Shown here: in pieces, positions 37,385 through 47,656 of the stretch
Numbering within the stretch: position 1 is the first letter of the stretch
Layout: each line of letters starts with the position of its first letter
NCBI RefSeq assembly: GCF_005938625.1
Contig: NZ_VCNJ01000022.1
Location: forward strand, 62,001 to 126,000
Length of the DNA stretch: 64,000 bases
DNA from: Pseudomonas fluorescens
GTDB lineage: Bacteria; Pseudomonadota; Gammaproteobacteria; Pseudomonadales; Pseudomonadaceae
Reading direction: 5' to 3'
Program-made: the position numbers and the translations under genes
Notes under the pieces: model-generated
Database searches by the model: none
What the model saw: only the letters and a program-made list of their open reading frames with translations
What the model was told of the DNA's origin: nothing

Positions 37385-38380
37385 TTACGCAGCCTGCTGA
37401 AACTGCTGCCGATACTGGTTCGGTGACAGCTCGGTGTGCTGGCGGAACAGCCGCGCAAAGAAGCTCGCATCGTCGTAACCGACCTCATAACTGATGGTCT
37501 TGATGCTCTTGCGGCTGCCGGACAGCAAGCCTTTCGCCGTCTCGATGCGCAGCCGTTGCAGGTAATGCAGCGGCTTGTCACCCGTGGCCGTCTGGAAGCG
37601 CCGCATGAAATTGCGGATGCTCATGCCATGCTCACGCGCCACGTCTTCGAAGCGGAATTTGTCGGCGAAATGCTCTTCGAGCCAGTGCTGGATCTGCAGG
37701 ATGATCACGTCCTGGTGCAGCTTCTGCCCACCGAAACCAATGCGTCCCGGCGCATAGCTGCGCTGCACTTCGTAGAGAATGTCGCGGGCTACGGCTTGCG
37801 CGACGTTGGCCCCACAGAAACGCTCGATCAAGTAGATGTAAAGGTCGCAGGCTGAGGTGGTGCCGCCAGCGCAATACAAGTTGTCGGCATCGGTCAGGTG
37901 CTTGTCCTGATTGAGATAAACCTTGGGGAAGCGCTCGGCGAAGGCATTGAAGAAGCGCCAATAGGTGGTCGCTTCCTTGCCGTTGAGCAGACCGGCCTCG
38001 GCCAGCCAGAACACCCCGGTGGCTTCGCCGCATAATACCGCGCCGCGCGAGTGTTGTTCGCGCAGCCACGGCAGGACTTGTGGATAACGGCTGCACAGCG
38101 TATCGAAATCGTCCCAGAACGCCGGGAGGATAATGACATCGGCGTTTTCCAGGCCGCCGTCGACCGGCATTACGACGTCACTGAAGCTGTTCACCGGTTT
38201 GCCGTCGGGGCTGACCAGGCGTGTTTCGAACGCCGGTGTCAGGCCGTGGCCCAGTTGTTTGCCATAACGCAGGCTGGCCAGATGGAAGAAATCCTTGGCT
38301 TGCATGAGAGTGGAGGCGAAAACCCGGTCGATTGCCAGGATGCTGACGCGCCGCAAGGGCGTGGAGACTTGCTTGGACAT
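37385..38380 (-). CDS. GlxA family transcriptional regulator (DJ-1/PfpI-like plus AraC HTH)
   Basis: A 331-residue regulator. The N-terminal DJ-1/PfpI-like domain (about 10-200) includes ADVIILPAFWDDFDTL and a GAVLCGEATGVFWLAEAGLLNGKEATTYW segment, the class I amidotransferase-like fold; the nucleophile-site Cys is present (VLCGE). The C-terminal AraC HTH is FEDVAREHGMSIRNFMRRFQTATGDKPLHYLQRLRIETAKGLL and TISYEVGYDDASFFARLFRQHTELSPNQYR. It is divergent from an acyl-CoA dehydrogenase, 151 bp away, and probably controls it. Inducer unknown. Confidence 0.92.
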   Translation of the reverse strand: MSKQVSTPLRRVSILAIDRVFASTLMQAKDFFHLASLRYGKQLGHGLTPAFETRLVSPDGKPVNSFSDVVMPVDGGLENADVIILPAFWDDFDTLCSRYPQVLPWLREQHSRGAVLCGEATGVFWLAEAGLLNGKEATTYWRFFNAFAERFPKVYLNQDKHLTDADNLYCAGGTTSACDLYIYLIERFCGANVAQAVARDILYEVQRSYAPGRIGFGGQKLHQDVIILQIQHWLEEHFADKFRFEDVAREHGMSIRNFMRRFQTATGDKPLHYLQRLRIETAKGLLSGSRKSIKTISYEVGYDDASFFARLFRQHTELSPNQYRQQFQQAA

Positions 38381-38531
38381 AATTCAACTTTTGTTTTGTT
38401 TTTATAAGGGAAAGTGGTCACCAGACGGCTGGATCGTCTTATTTTTTGTCGGATGTGTCCAGTGTCCTGTGTCAGAGGGGAGGCTTAGTCTCTGAAGGTC
38501 ATCTCCCTCCAACAAGAAAGAAAGGTGCCGC

Positions 38532-39668
38532 ATGATCCCCAGAACCTTGTTTAGCCCCGAGCACGAATTGTTTCGCGACAGCGTACGAACCTTCCTCGAA
38601 AAAGAGGCCGTGCCGTTTCATGCGCAATGGGAGAAGCAAGGCTATATCGACCGCAAACTGTGGAACAAGGCAGGCGAGGCGGGGATGCTCTGCTCGCACC
38701 TGCCTGAAGAGTACGGCGGGTTGGGGGCGGATTTTCTTTACAGCGCCGTGGTGATCGAGGAGGTCGGTCGGCTCGGTTTGACCGGCATCGGTTTCTCGCT
38801 GCATTCGGACATTGTTGCGCCGTACATCCTGCATTACGGCAGCGAAGCACTGAAGCAAAAATACCTGCCGAAACTGGTTTCGGGCGAGATGGTCACGGCC
38901 ATCGCCATGACCGAGCCGGGCGCTGGTTCCGATCTGCAAGGCGTGAAGACCAGCGCTGTGCTGGACGGTGACGAGTATGTGATCAACGGTTCGAAAACCT
39001 TTATCACCAACGGCTTCCTCGCGGACCTGGTGATCGTCGTCGCCAAGACCGATCCGAAGGCCGGCGCCAAGGGCACCAGCCTGTTTCTGGTGGAAGCGAA
39101 TACGCCGGGCTTCGACAAGGGCAAGCGCCTGGAAAAGGTCGGCATGAAGGCGCAGGACACCTCGGAGCTGTTCTTCCAGGATGTGCGTGTGCCCAAGGAA
39201 AACCTTCTGGGGCAGGCCGGGGCAGGCTTCGCTTACCTGATGCAGGAATTGCCGCAGGAACGTCTGACAGTGGCGATCGGTGGCCTCGCCTCGGCCGAAG
39301 CAGCGTTGCAGTGGACGCTCGATTACACCCGAGATCGCAAGGCGTTTGGCAAAGCCATTGCCGACTTCCAGAACACGCGCTTCAAGCTGGCCGAGATGGC
39401 GACTGAAATCCAGATCGGTCGAGTGTTCGTCGACAAATGTCTTGAATTGCATCTGCAAGGCAAACTGGATGTGCCAACCGCGGCAATGGCCAAATACTGG
39501 GGCACTGACCTGCAATGCAAGGTGCTCGACGAGTGCGTGCAATTGCATGGCGGCTACGGCTTCATGTGGGAATACCCGGTGGCCCGGGCGTGGGCGGATG
39601 CGCGGGTGCAGCGGATTTACGCCGGTACCAATGAAATCATGAAGGAAATTATTGCGCGGTCGCTTTGA
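38532..39668 (+). CDS. Acyl-CoA dehydrogenase
   Basis: A 378-residue FAD acyl-CoA dehydrogenase. Signature 1 is AIAMTEPGAGSDLQGVKTSAV (about 124-144) and signature 2 QLHGGYGFMWEYPVARAWADARVQRIYAGTNEIMKEII near the end. The C-terminal site that holds the catalytic Glu in medium-chain enzymes reads YAGTNE, with alanine, so the base is probably the Glu in LPQERLTVAIGG, as in long-chain and isovaleryl types (inferred). AAGAAAGGTGCCGC provides a ribosome site. It lies divergent from the GlxA-like regulator. Chain specificity unknown. Confidence 0.93.
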   Translation: MIPRTLFSPEHELFRDSVRTFLEKEAVPFHAQWEKQGYIDRKLWNKAGEAGMLCSHLPEEYGGLGADFLYSAVVIEEVGRLGLTGIGFSLHSDIVAPYILHYGSEALKQKYLPKLVSGEMVTAIAMTEPGAGSDLQGVKTSAVLDGDEYVINGSKTFITNGFLADLVIVVAKTDPKAGAKGTSLFLVEANTPGFDKGKRLEKVGMKAQDTSELFFQDVRVPKENLLGQAGAGFAYLMQELPQERLTVAIGGLASAEAALQWTLDYTRDRKAFGKAIADFQNTRFKLAEMATEIQIGRVFVDKCLELHLQGKLDVPTAAMAKYWGTDLQCKVLDECVQLHGGYGFMWEYPVARAWADARVQRIYAGTNEIMKEIIARSL

Positions 39669-39669
39669 T

Positions 39670-39780
39670 GATCGTTCCCACGCTCTGCGTGGGCATGCCG
39701 CCGGGGACGCTCCGCGTTACGCTGTGGATGTGACGCGGAGCGTCACGGGATGCATTCCCACGCGGAGCGTGGGAACGATC
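39670..39780. repeat. REP-type inverted pair, family B copy 4
   Basis: GATCGTTCCCACGC...GCGTGGGAACGATC arms, starting 1 bp after the acyl-CoA dehydrogenase stop; inner unit GACGC...GCGTC. Confidence 0.92.
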
Positions 39781-39796
39781 AGGCGGGAAGGGGGGA

Positions 39797-40837
39797 TCAA
39801 GGCGCAGGATTCGGATGATCCTTGTGAATCGCCTCGATCCCTTCCAGCACTTCATCCGACAGCTTCAGATCGAAGCTGGCGATGTTGCTCTCCAGTTGCT
39901 CAAGCGTCGTCGCCCCAATGATGTTGCTGGTGACGAACGGTTGCTGTGTGACGAACGCCAACGCCATCTGCGCCGGATCCAGACCGTGTTCACGGGCCAG
40001 TGCCACATAACGACTGCACGCTGCTTCCGACTGCGCATTGAAATAGCGGCTGAAGCGACTGTAGAGGCTCAGACGTCCTTTCGGCGGGCGGGCGCCACCT
40101 TCGTACTTGCCTGACAGGAAACCGAAAGCCAGCGGCGAATAGGCGAGCAAGCCGCACTGTTCGCGGATGGCGATTTCTGCCAGACCTACTTCGAAACTGC
40201 GGTTGAGCAGGTTGTACGGGTTCTGGATCGACACCGCACGCGGCCAGCCACGGGCTTCAGCGAGCGCCAGGAAACGCATGGTGCCCCACGGGGTTTCGTT
40301 GGACAGGCCGATGTGGCGGATCTTGCCGGCCTTCACCTGTTCGTCGAGCGCTTCGAGGGTGTCTTCGAGCGGCGTCAGGTTGGCTTCGATCTTGTGCTTG
40401 TAGCCCAGCTGTCCGAAAAAGTTGGTGCTGCGCTCCGGCCAGTGCAGTTGGTACAGATCGATGTAGTCGGTCTGCAGGCGCTCGAGGCTCGCGTCCACCG
40501 CTGCGGTGATGTGCTGGCGGTTGTGGCGCAGGTTTTTGTCGCGGATGTAGTCAATGGTGTTGCCCGGGCCGGCGATCTTGCTGGCAAGGATCCAGTCGGC
40601 GCGGTCACCGCGACTTTTGAAGTAATTGCCGATGTAGCGTTCGGTGGTGGCGTAGGTTTCGGCTTTCGGCGGCACCGGGTACATCTCGGCGGTGTCGATG
40701 AAATTGATCCCGGCTTCCTTGGCCCTTTCTATCTGCGCGAAGGCTTCAGCTTCAGTGTTTTGCTCGCCCCAGGTCATGGTGCCGAGGCAGATTGCACTCA
40801 CGTTCAGGTCGGTACGGCCTAGCTGGCGATAGTCCAT
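39797..40837 (-). CDS. tas: Aldo/keto reductase, Tas-like
   Basis: A 346-residue NADP(H)-linked aldo-keto reductase. The catalytic tetrad is visible: Asp and Tyr in NFIDTAEMYP, Lys in WILASKIAGPG, His in YQLHWPERS. The length equals E. coli Tas, and GQLGYKHKIEANLTPLEDTLEALDEQVKAGKIRHIGLSNETPWG follows the same family. The ATG at 40837 is chosen because AAGGAG precedes it; the in-frame start at 40891 would add 18 unrelated residues. Physiological substrate uncertain. Confidence 0.92.
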   Translation of the reverse strand: MDYRQLGRTDLNVSAICLGTMTWGEQNTEAEAFAQIERAKEAGINFIDTAEMYPVPPKAETYATTERYIGNYFKSRGDRADWILASKIAGPGNTIDYIRDKNLRHNRQHITAAVDASLERLQTDYIDLYQLHWPERSTNFFGQLGYKHKIEANLTPLEDTLEALDEQVKAGKIRHIGLSNETPWGTMRFLALAEARGWPRAVSIQNPYNLLNRSFEVGLAEIAIREQCGLLAYSPLAFGFLSGKYEGGARPPKGRLSLYSRFSRYFNAQSEAACSRYVALAREHGLDPAQMALAFVTQQPFVTSNIIGATTLEQLESNIASFDLKLSDEVLEGIEAIHKDHPNPAP

Positions 40838-41012
40838 CAGGTGCTCCTTGGGCAAAACAATCATAAAAGCAGGTTGAAATATTTTTCGCAATCTGCATAA
40901 TTGCCGACCTCTTTCTGCAGTGGAAGTGATGCGCCGCCGCCGAAGAATCTTGCCGTTGAACGGACGCGCCGACCCGAGCCCCCGAAAGCGTCTGTATCCG
41001 GCTGCCTTTGAC

Positions 41013-41041
41013 TTGTCAAAGTACGCACTATTCAGTAAGAT
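41013..41041 (+). promoter_or_regulatory. Candidate sigma70 promoter for rplM-rpsI
   Basis: TTGTCA (41013-41018), a 17-nt spacer, then TAAGAT (41036-41041), about 40 bp before the rplM start. Both hexamers are one or two changes from consensus. Confidence 0.55.
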
Positions 41042-41082
41042 CCGCCGTCTAATTTACAGGGCGGCCCCTGAGGCTATAAAGA

Positions 41083-41511
41083 ATGAAAACTTTTACTGCT
41101 AAACCGGAAACAGTAAAGCGCGACTGGTTTGTCGTCGACGCTGCTGGTCAGACCCTGGGTCGTCTGGCCACCGAAATCGCGAGCCGTCTGCGTGGCAAGC
41201 ACAAGCCTGAGTACACTCCTCACGTTGATACCGGCGACTACATCGTCGTAATCAATGCTGAGCAGATTCGTGTTACCGGTGCTAAAACCACTGACAAAAT
41301 GTACTACTCCCACTCCGGTTTCCCGGGCGGCATCAAGTCGATCAACTTTGAAAAGCTGATCGCTAAAGCCCCTGAGCGCGTGATCGAGACCGCGGTTAAA
41401 GGCATGCTGCCTAAAAACCCACTGGGTCGCGACATGTACCGTAAGCTGAAAGTCTATGCGGGCGCTGCACACCCACATACTGCTCAGCAGCCCCAAGAAC
41501 TGAAGTTTTAA
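41083..41511 (+). CDS. rplM: 50S ribosomal protein L13
   Basis: A 142-residue protein ([66 protein letters not shown]) whose length and sequence match L13 fully. L13 is an early-assembly large-subunit protein. The C-terminus [22 protein letters not shown] is typical. It is the first gene of the rplM-rpsI operon, with rpsI 14 nt downstream. Codon use is highly biased, as expected for a ribosomal gene. In E. coli L13 represses its own operon; I could not identify such a site here. Confidence 0.98.
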   Translation: MKTFTAKPETVKRDWFVVDAAGQTLGRLATEIASRLRGKHKPEYTPHVDTGDYIVVINAEQIRVTGAKTTDKMYYSHSGFPGGIKSINFEKLIAKAPERVIETAVKGMLPKNPLGRDMYRKLKVYAGAAHPHTAQQPQELKF

Positions 41512-41525
41512 CGGAATAGTACATT

Positions 41526-41918
41526 ATGTCGGCGACTCAAAATTACGGCACTGGCCGTCGCAAGACCGCAACCGCACGCGTTTTCCTGCGTCCGGGTACT
41601 GGTAACATCTCCATCAACAACCGTTCGCTGGAAAACTTCTTCGGCCGTGAAACTGCCCGCATGGTAGTTCGCCAGCCGCTGGAGCTGACTGAGACTGTCG
41701 AGAAGTTCGACATCTACGTCACCGTGATCGGCGGTGGTGTAAGTGGTCAAGCTGGCGCAATCCGCCACGGCATCACTCGCGCTCTGATGGACTACGACGA
41801 AACCCTGCGTGGCGCTCTGCGCAAAGCTGGCTTCGTTACTCGCGACGCCCGTGAAGTTGAACGTAAGAAAGTTGGTCTGCGTAAAGCGCGTAAGCGTCCG
41901 CAGTACTCGAAGCGTTAA
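41526..41918 (+). CDS. rpsI: 30S ribosomal protein S9
   Basis: A 130-residue protein, [42 protein letters not shown]..., ending in the basic tail [17 protein letters not shown] that reaches the decoding centre. Length and motifs are exactly those of S9. Second gene of the rplM-rpsI operon, ended by the terminator at 41940. Confidence 0.98.
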   Translation: MSATQNYGTGRRKTATARVFLRPGTGNISINNRSLENFFGRETARMVVRQPLELTETVEKFDIYVTVIGGGVSGQAGAIRHGITRALMDYDETLRGALRKAGFVTRDAREVERKKVGLRKARKRPQYSKR

Positions 41919-41939
41919 TTCCGCTTCCACGTTCAAAAA

Positions 41940-41977
41940 GAACGCCCGCCTCCTCACGGAAGCGGGCGTTTTTTTAT
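41940..41977 (+). terminator. Rho-independent terminator after rpsI
   Basis: AACGCCCGC...GCGGGCGTT hairpin followed by seven T residues. Confidence 0.93.
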
Positions 41978-42188
41978 GCCTGTGATTTATCAAAGAATTG
42001 CGCTGCGACAACTTGCCACTTCCGTAGACCCCCTATACTGCAAGGCTTGAGGGTATGAGCTCCGGGTAATTCCCTTGTCAGAATTGGGGCTTTTCATTAC
42101 CATCTCGGCAAAATTTTTATAAGTAACATTGATTTATTTAGTAGATGCCTGATTTAACAGGCCACAAAAGCTGATGGGAGAGGACTGA

Positions 42189-42782
42189 ATGAGCAATGAC
42201 GGCGTGAATGCAGGCCGGCGTCGCTTCTTGGTAGCAGCCACATCCGTGGTGGGTGCTGCAGGAGCGGTGGGGGCTGCGGTCCCGTTCGTGGGGTCATGGT
42301 TTCCCAGTGCCAAGGCGAAAGCCGCTGGTGCACCGGTGAAAGTGAATGTCAGCAAAATCGAGCCAGGACAGCAGATGATTGCTGAGTGGCGCGGCCAGCC
42401 GGTGTTCATTGTCCGCCGTACTGCGGAAATCCTGGGGAATCTCAAGAAGATCGAGGGCCAGCTCTCCGATCCAACCTCCAAAAACTCCACGCAACCCACC
42501 TATGTCGATCCTGAAGTGCGCTCGATCAAGCCGGAAATTCTGCTGCTGATCGGAATTTGCACACACTTGGGTTGCTCACCAACCTTCCGTCCCGAAGTGG
42601 CACCTGCGGATCTGGGCAAAGACTGGGTCGGTGGCTATTTCTGCCCTTGCCACGGTTCCCACTACGATCTGGCTGGCCGCGTCTACAAGTCGCAACCCGC
42701 GCCTTTGAACCTGCCAGTTCCCCCGCATTCCTATGAGACCGATGACCTGATTGTCATTGGCGTCGATACGGAGAAAGCGTGA
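42189..42782 (+). CDS. petA: Ubiquinol-cytochrome c reductase, Rieske iron-sulfur subunit
   Basis: The 2Fe-2S subunit of cytochrome bc1, which takes an electron from ubiquinol. At 197 residues it has a Tat-type start (GRRRFLVAATSVVGAAGAVGAAVPFV, residues 10-34), also the membrane anchor. The cluster ligands are in CTHLGC (124-129) and CPCHGSH (152-158), with the two cysteines and two histidines present. GAGAGGACTGA precedes the ATG. Its stop TGA overlaps the petB ATG by one base, so petA-petB-petC are translationally linked. Confidence 0.97.
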   Translation: MSNDGVNAGRRRFLVAATSVVGAAGAVGAAVPFVGSWFPSAKAKAAGAPVKVNVSKIEPGQQMIAEWRGQPVFIVRRTAEILGNLKKIEGQLSDPTSKNSTQPTYVDPEVRSIKPEILLLIGICTHLGCSPTFRPEVAPADLGKDWVGGYFCPCHGSHYDLAGRVYKSQPAPLNLPVPPHSYETDDLIVIGVDTEKA

Positions 42783-43993
42783 TGAGCAAGTTCATGGATT
42801 GGGTTGATGCGCGCTTTCCTGCGACCAAAATGTGGGAAGACCATCTCAGCAAGTATTACGCTCCAAAAAACTTCAACTTCTTCTATTTCTTCGGCTCTCT
42901 GGCGCTGCTGGTGCTGGTGAATCAGATCGTCACCGGTGTCTGGCTGACGATGAGCTACACGCCGTCGGCAGAAGAAGCCTTCGCTTCCGTCGAATACATC
43001 ATGCGGGACGTCGAGTACGGCTCGATCCTGCGTCTGCTGCACTCGACCGGCGCTTCGGCGTTCTTCATCGTGGTCTATTTGCACATGTTCCGTGGCCTGC
43101 TCTACGGTTCGTATCAGAAACCGCGTGAGCTGGTCTGGGTGTTCGGCATGCTGATCTACCTGGCGCTGATGGCTGAAGCGTTCATGGGTTACCTTCTGCC
43201 ATGGGGTCAGATGTCTTACTGGGGCGCCCAGGTGATCATCTCGTTGTTCGGTGCGATACCCGTCATCGGCAACGACCTGACTCAGTGGATTCGTGGTGAC
43301 TACCTGATCTCCGGGATCACCCTGAACCGCTTCTTCGCCTTGCACGTTGTCGCGTTGCCAATCGTGATTCTCGGCTTGGTGGTGCTGCACATTCTGGCGC
43401 TGCATGAAGTGGGTTCGAACAACCCTGACGGCGTCGACATCAAGAAGCACAAAGACGAAAACGGCATCCCGCTGGACGGCATTGCCTTCCACCCGTACTA
43501 CACCGTGAAAGACATTGTCGGTGTCGTGGTATTCCTGTTTATCTTCTGCTTCATTGTGTTCTTCTTCCCGGAAATGGGTGGCTACTTCCTCGAAAAACCA
43601 AACTTCGAGCAAGCCAACCCGTTCAAGACACCCGAGCATATCGCTCCGGTTTGGTACTTCACGCCGTTCTACGCAATCCTGCGGGCGATCCCCGACAAAC
43701 TCATGGGTGTGATTGCCATGGGCGCGGCGATTGCGGTGCTGTTCGTGCTGCCGTGGCTGGATCGAAGCCCGGTCAAATCGATGCGCTATAAAGGCTGGAT
43801 GAGCAAAATCTGGCTGCTGGTGTTCTGCATTTCGTTCGTGATTCTCGGCATTCTTGGTGTGCTTGCGCCGACGCCGGAGCGAACCTTGCTGTCGCAGGTC
43901 TGCACCTTCCTGTACTTCGCCTACTTCATTCTGATGCCGTTCTACACCAGGCTCGAGAAGACCAAACCGGTTCCGGAAAGGGTGACTGGCTGA
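42782..43993 (+). CDS. petB: Ubiquinol-cytochrome c reductase, cytochrome b subunit
   Basis: The transmembrane diheme subunit of cytochrome bc1, 403 residues with eight predicted helices. The b-heme histidines lie in LLHSTGASAFFIVVYLHMFRGLLYGSY and FFALHVVALPIVILGLVVLHILALHE, each pair about 14 residues apart in helices B and D. The Qo-site PEWY-type motif appears as PVWYFTPFYAILR. Start ATG at 42782 overlaps the petA stop (TGATG); a GTG at 42779 is less likely. Its own stop overlaps petC in the same way. Confidence 0.97.
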   Translation: MSKFMDWVDARFPATKMWEDHLSKYYAPKNFNFFYFFGSLALLVLVNQIVTGVWLTMSYTPSAEEAFASVEYIMRDVEYGSILRLLHSTGASAFFIVVYLHMFRGLLYGSYQKPRELVWVFGMLIYLALMAEAFMGYLLPWGQMSYWGAQVIISLFGAIPVIGNDLTQWIRGDYLISGITLNRFFALHVVALPIVILGLVVLHILALHEVGSNNPDGVDIKKHKDENGIPLDGIAFHPYYTVKDIVGVVVFLFIFCFIVFFFPEMGGYFLEKPNFEQANPFKTPEHIAPVWYFTPFYAILRAIPDKLMGVIAMGAAIAVLFVLPWLDRSPVKSMRYKGWMSKIWLLVFCISFVILGILGVLAPTPERTLLSQVCTFLYFAYFILMPFYTRLEKTKPVPERVTG

Positions 43994-44775
43994 TGAAAAA
44001 GTTATTTTTTGCTCTGATTTTTGCTGCGTTGCCTGTGCTGTCTTTCGCCGCTGAACACGGTGGTCCGGAGCTGGAAAAAGTCGACATCGATGTCTCCGAT
44101 AAAGCTGCCCTGCAGGACGGTGCGCGCACCTTCGCCAACTATTGCATGGGCTGCCACAGTGCCAAGTTCCAGCGTTATGAGCGCGTCGCCGATGACCTCG
44201 GTGTGCCGCACGAATTGATGCTGGAGAAGCTGGTGTTCACGGGGGCCAAGATCGGCGATCACATGAACATCGGTATGCAACCGGCTGATGCCAAGACCTG
44301 GTTCGGCGCAGCGCCGCCGGATCTGACCCTGGTCGCTCGCGTGCGCGGCACCGACTGGCTCTACGGTTACCTGAAGTCGTTCTACGAAGATCCGGCACGC
44401 CCATGGGGTGTGAATAACAAAGTCTTCCCGAACGTCGGCATGCCTAACGTGCTGGTCGGCCTGCAAGGTCGTCAGGTGGTGGGTTGCAAGCAGGTGCAGA
44501 TCGTCGAAGACGGCAAGAAGCAATATGATCCGCTGACCGGTACGCCTCTGACCCATGAAGCGTGCGATCAACTGACCATCGTGCCGAAATCCGGTGCTCT
44601 GAACGAAGAGCAGTTCGATGAGAAGGTCAAGAATCTGGTAACCTTCCTGGCTTACTCGGCTAACCCGGTTAAGCTGCAACATCAGCGCATCGGTACTTAT
44701 GTCTTGCTGTACCTGGCGTTCTTCTTTGTGTTCGCCTACCTGCTCAAGCGTGAATACTGGAAAGACGTGCACTGA
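43993..44775 (+). CDS. petC: Ubiquinol-cytochrome c reductase, cytochrome c1
   Basis: A 260-residue membrane-anchored c-type cytochrome that passes electrons from the Rieske protein to soluble cytochrome c. It has a signal peptide (MKKLFFALIFAALPVLSFAAEHG), the heme motif CMGCH (51-55), and a C-terminal anchor (YVLLYLAFFFVFAYLLKREYW, about 235-255). The conserved YNPYFPG-like region appears as WGVNNKVFPNVGMPNVL. It ends the petABC operon; a very long hairpin at 44800 closes it. Confidence 0.96.
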   Translation: MKKLFFALIFAALPVLSFAAEHGGPELEKVDIDVSDKAALQDGARTFANYCMGCHSAKFQRYERVADDLGVPHELMLEKLVFTGAKIGDHMNIGMQPADAKTWFGAAPPDLTLVARVRGTDWLYGYLKSFYEDPARPWGVNNKVFPNVGMPNVLVGLQGRQVVGCKQVQIVEDGKKQYDPLTGTPLTHEACDQLTIVPKSGALNEEQFDEKVKNLVTFLAYSANPVKLQHQRIGTYVLLYLAFFFVFAYLLKREYWKDVH

Positions 44776-44799
44776 TACGCTTCAAGCATTGCTGTTAAT

Positions 44800-44884
44800 C
44801 GCGCGCGCCCAAGGGCGCCTCCGTTAACGCAACGTCCGGTCATCCGGAAGTTGCGGGAGGCGCCCTCTGGGCGCGCGCGTTTTT
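44800..44884 (+). terminator. Very long rho-independent terminator hairpin after petC
   Basis: CGCGCGCGCCCA pairs with TGGGCGCGCGCG, AGGGCGCCTCC with GGAGGCGCCCT, and an inner CGCAAC/GTTGCG stem with CCGG-TCAT-CCGG caps it, followed by GTTTTT. The stem is about 23 bp before the inner part. Confidence 0.9.
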
Positions 44885-44921
44885 CCGGTTCCGATAATTT
44901 CAACAAGCGAGGAGGATCGCC

Positions 44922-45539
44922 ATGGGCGTGACCAATCGGTTGGCCTGTTACTCCGACCCCGCCGACCACTATTCCCACCGAGTGCGCATTGTGCTTGCAG
45001 AGAAGGGTGTCAGCGCCGAGATCATTTATGTGGAAGCTGGTCGCCAGCCGCCTAAACTGATTGAGGTGAACCCTTACGGCAGTCTCCCTACGCTGGTCGA
45101 TCGTGACCTGGCGTTGTGGGAGTCGACCGTGGTGATGGAATATCTGGATGAGCGTTACCCGCACCCGCCGTTGATGCCGGTTTACCCGGTGGCGCGTGCC
45201 AACAGCCGTCTGCTGATTCATCGTATTCAGCGCGACTGGTGTGGTCTGGTGGATCTGATTCTGGATCCCAAGTCCAAGGAGGCCGCGCGTGTCGTGGCGC
45301 GCAAGGAATTGCGTGAAAGCCTGACGGGCGTGTCGCCGCTGTTTGCCGACAAGCCGTTTTTCCTCAGTGAGGAACAAAGTCTGGTGGATTGCTGCCTATT
45401 GCCAATACTCTGGCGTTTGCCGATTCTGGGTATTGAACTGCCGCGGCCAGCCAAGCCGCTGCTTGATTATATGGAGCGCTCGTTTGCGCGTGAGGCTTTC
45501 CAGGCGAGTCTGTCTGGTGTCGAACGCGATATGCGCTAA
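44922..45539 (+). CDS. sspA: Stringent starvation protein A (GST-fold)
   Basis: A 205-residue GST-fold protein that binds RNA polymerase and alters transcription under starvation. The N-terminal thioredoxin-like domain includes [24 protein letters not shown] and [33 protein letters not shown], a form typical of SspA, which lacks the usual GST catalytic Ser/Cys. The C-terminal helical domain follows. GGAGGAT is a strong ribosome site. sspB starts 16 nt later, so the two form one operon. Confidence 0.95.
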   Translation: MGVTNRLACYSDPADHYSHRVRIVLAEKGVSAEIIYVEAGRQPPKLIEVNPYGSLPTLVDRDLALWESTVVMEYLDERYPHPPLMPVYPVARANSRLLIHRIQRDWCGLVDLILDPKSKEAARVVARKELRESLTGVSPLFADKPFFLSEEQSLVDCCLLPILWRLPILGIELPRPAKPLLDYMERSFAREAFQASLSGVERDMR

Positions 45540-45555
45540 GGCTTAAGGAGCCGCT

Positions 45556-45969
45556 ATGAACTCCAGTCGACCTTATCTGGTCCGCGCGCTCTACGAGTGG
45601 ATTGTTGATAACGATTGCACCCCGCACATGCTGGTCAATTCCGAATACCCGGCGGTGCAAGTGCCGCAGGGCTTCGCCAGTGACGGGCAGATTGTCCTGA
45701 ACATCTCGCCGAGCGCCGTGCGCCATCTGCACATGGACAACGACGTGGTGACCTTTGAGGGTCGCTTCGGTGGTGTCCCGCACAGCTTGTACGTGCCGAT
45801 CAGCGCGATTCTGGGTATCTACGCCCGGGAGAACGGTCAGGGCATGGTGTTCGATCTCGAGTCGCCGATGGATGAGGAAGAAGAGATCGAGTCCGATGAC
45901 GACTTGCCGCCACCGGACAGCGAGCCTCCGCGCCCTAGCGGTCGGCCTAGTTTGAAAGTGGTGAAGTAA
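45556..45969 (+). CDS. sspB: ClpXP adaptor SspB
   Basis: A 137-residue adaptor that delivers ssrA-tagged proteins to ClpXP. The N-terminal domain has MNSSRPYLVRALYEWIVDNDCTPHMLVNSEYPAVQVPQ and IVLNISPSAVRHLHMDNDVVTFEGRFGG. A flexible acidic linker (DEEEEIESDDDLPPPDSEPP) leads to the ClpX-binding tail RPSLKVVK, the expected XB peptide. AAGGAG precedes the ATG. A terminator follows directly. Confidence 0.96.
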   Translation: MNSSRPYLVRALYEWIVDNDCTPHMLVNSEYPAVQVPQGFASDGQIVLNISPSAVRHLHMDNDVVTFEGRFGGVPHSLYVPISAILGIYARENGQGMVFDLESPMDEEEEIESDDDLPPPDSEPPRPSGRPSLKVVK

Positions 45970-45970
45970 T

Positions 45971-46002
45971 AAAAAAGGCGATCCGGATGGATCGCCTTTT
46001 TT
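45971..46002. terminator. Bidirectional rho-independent terminator after sspB
   Basis: AAAAAAGGCGATCC...GGATCGCCTTTTTT hairpin between convergent sspB and the BON-domain gene. Confidence 0.93.
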
Positions 46003-46020
46003 GTGTGCGCGTTTCAGCTA

Positions 46021-47655
<1,635 letters not shown>

Positions 47656-47656
<1 letters not shown>

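Noticed and set aside
3072..39780. Repeated 20-35 bp units as a possible CRISPR array
   Set aside because: The units are paired inverted REP elements scattered singly between genes, with no regularly spaced direct repeats and no cas genes.
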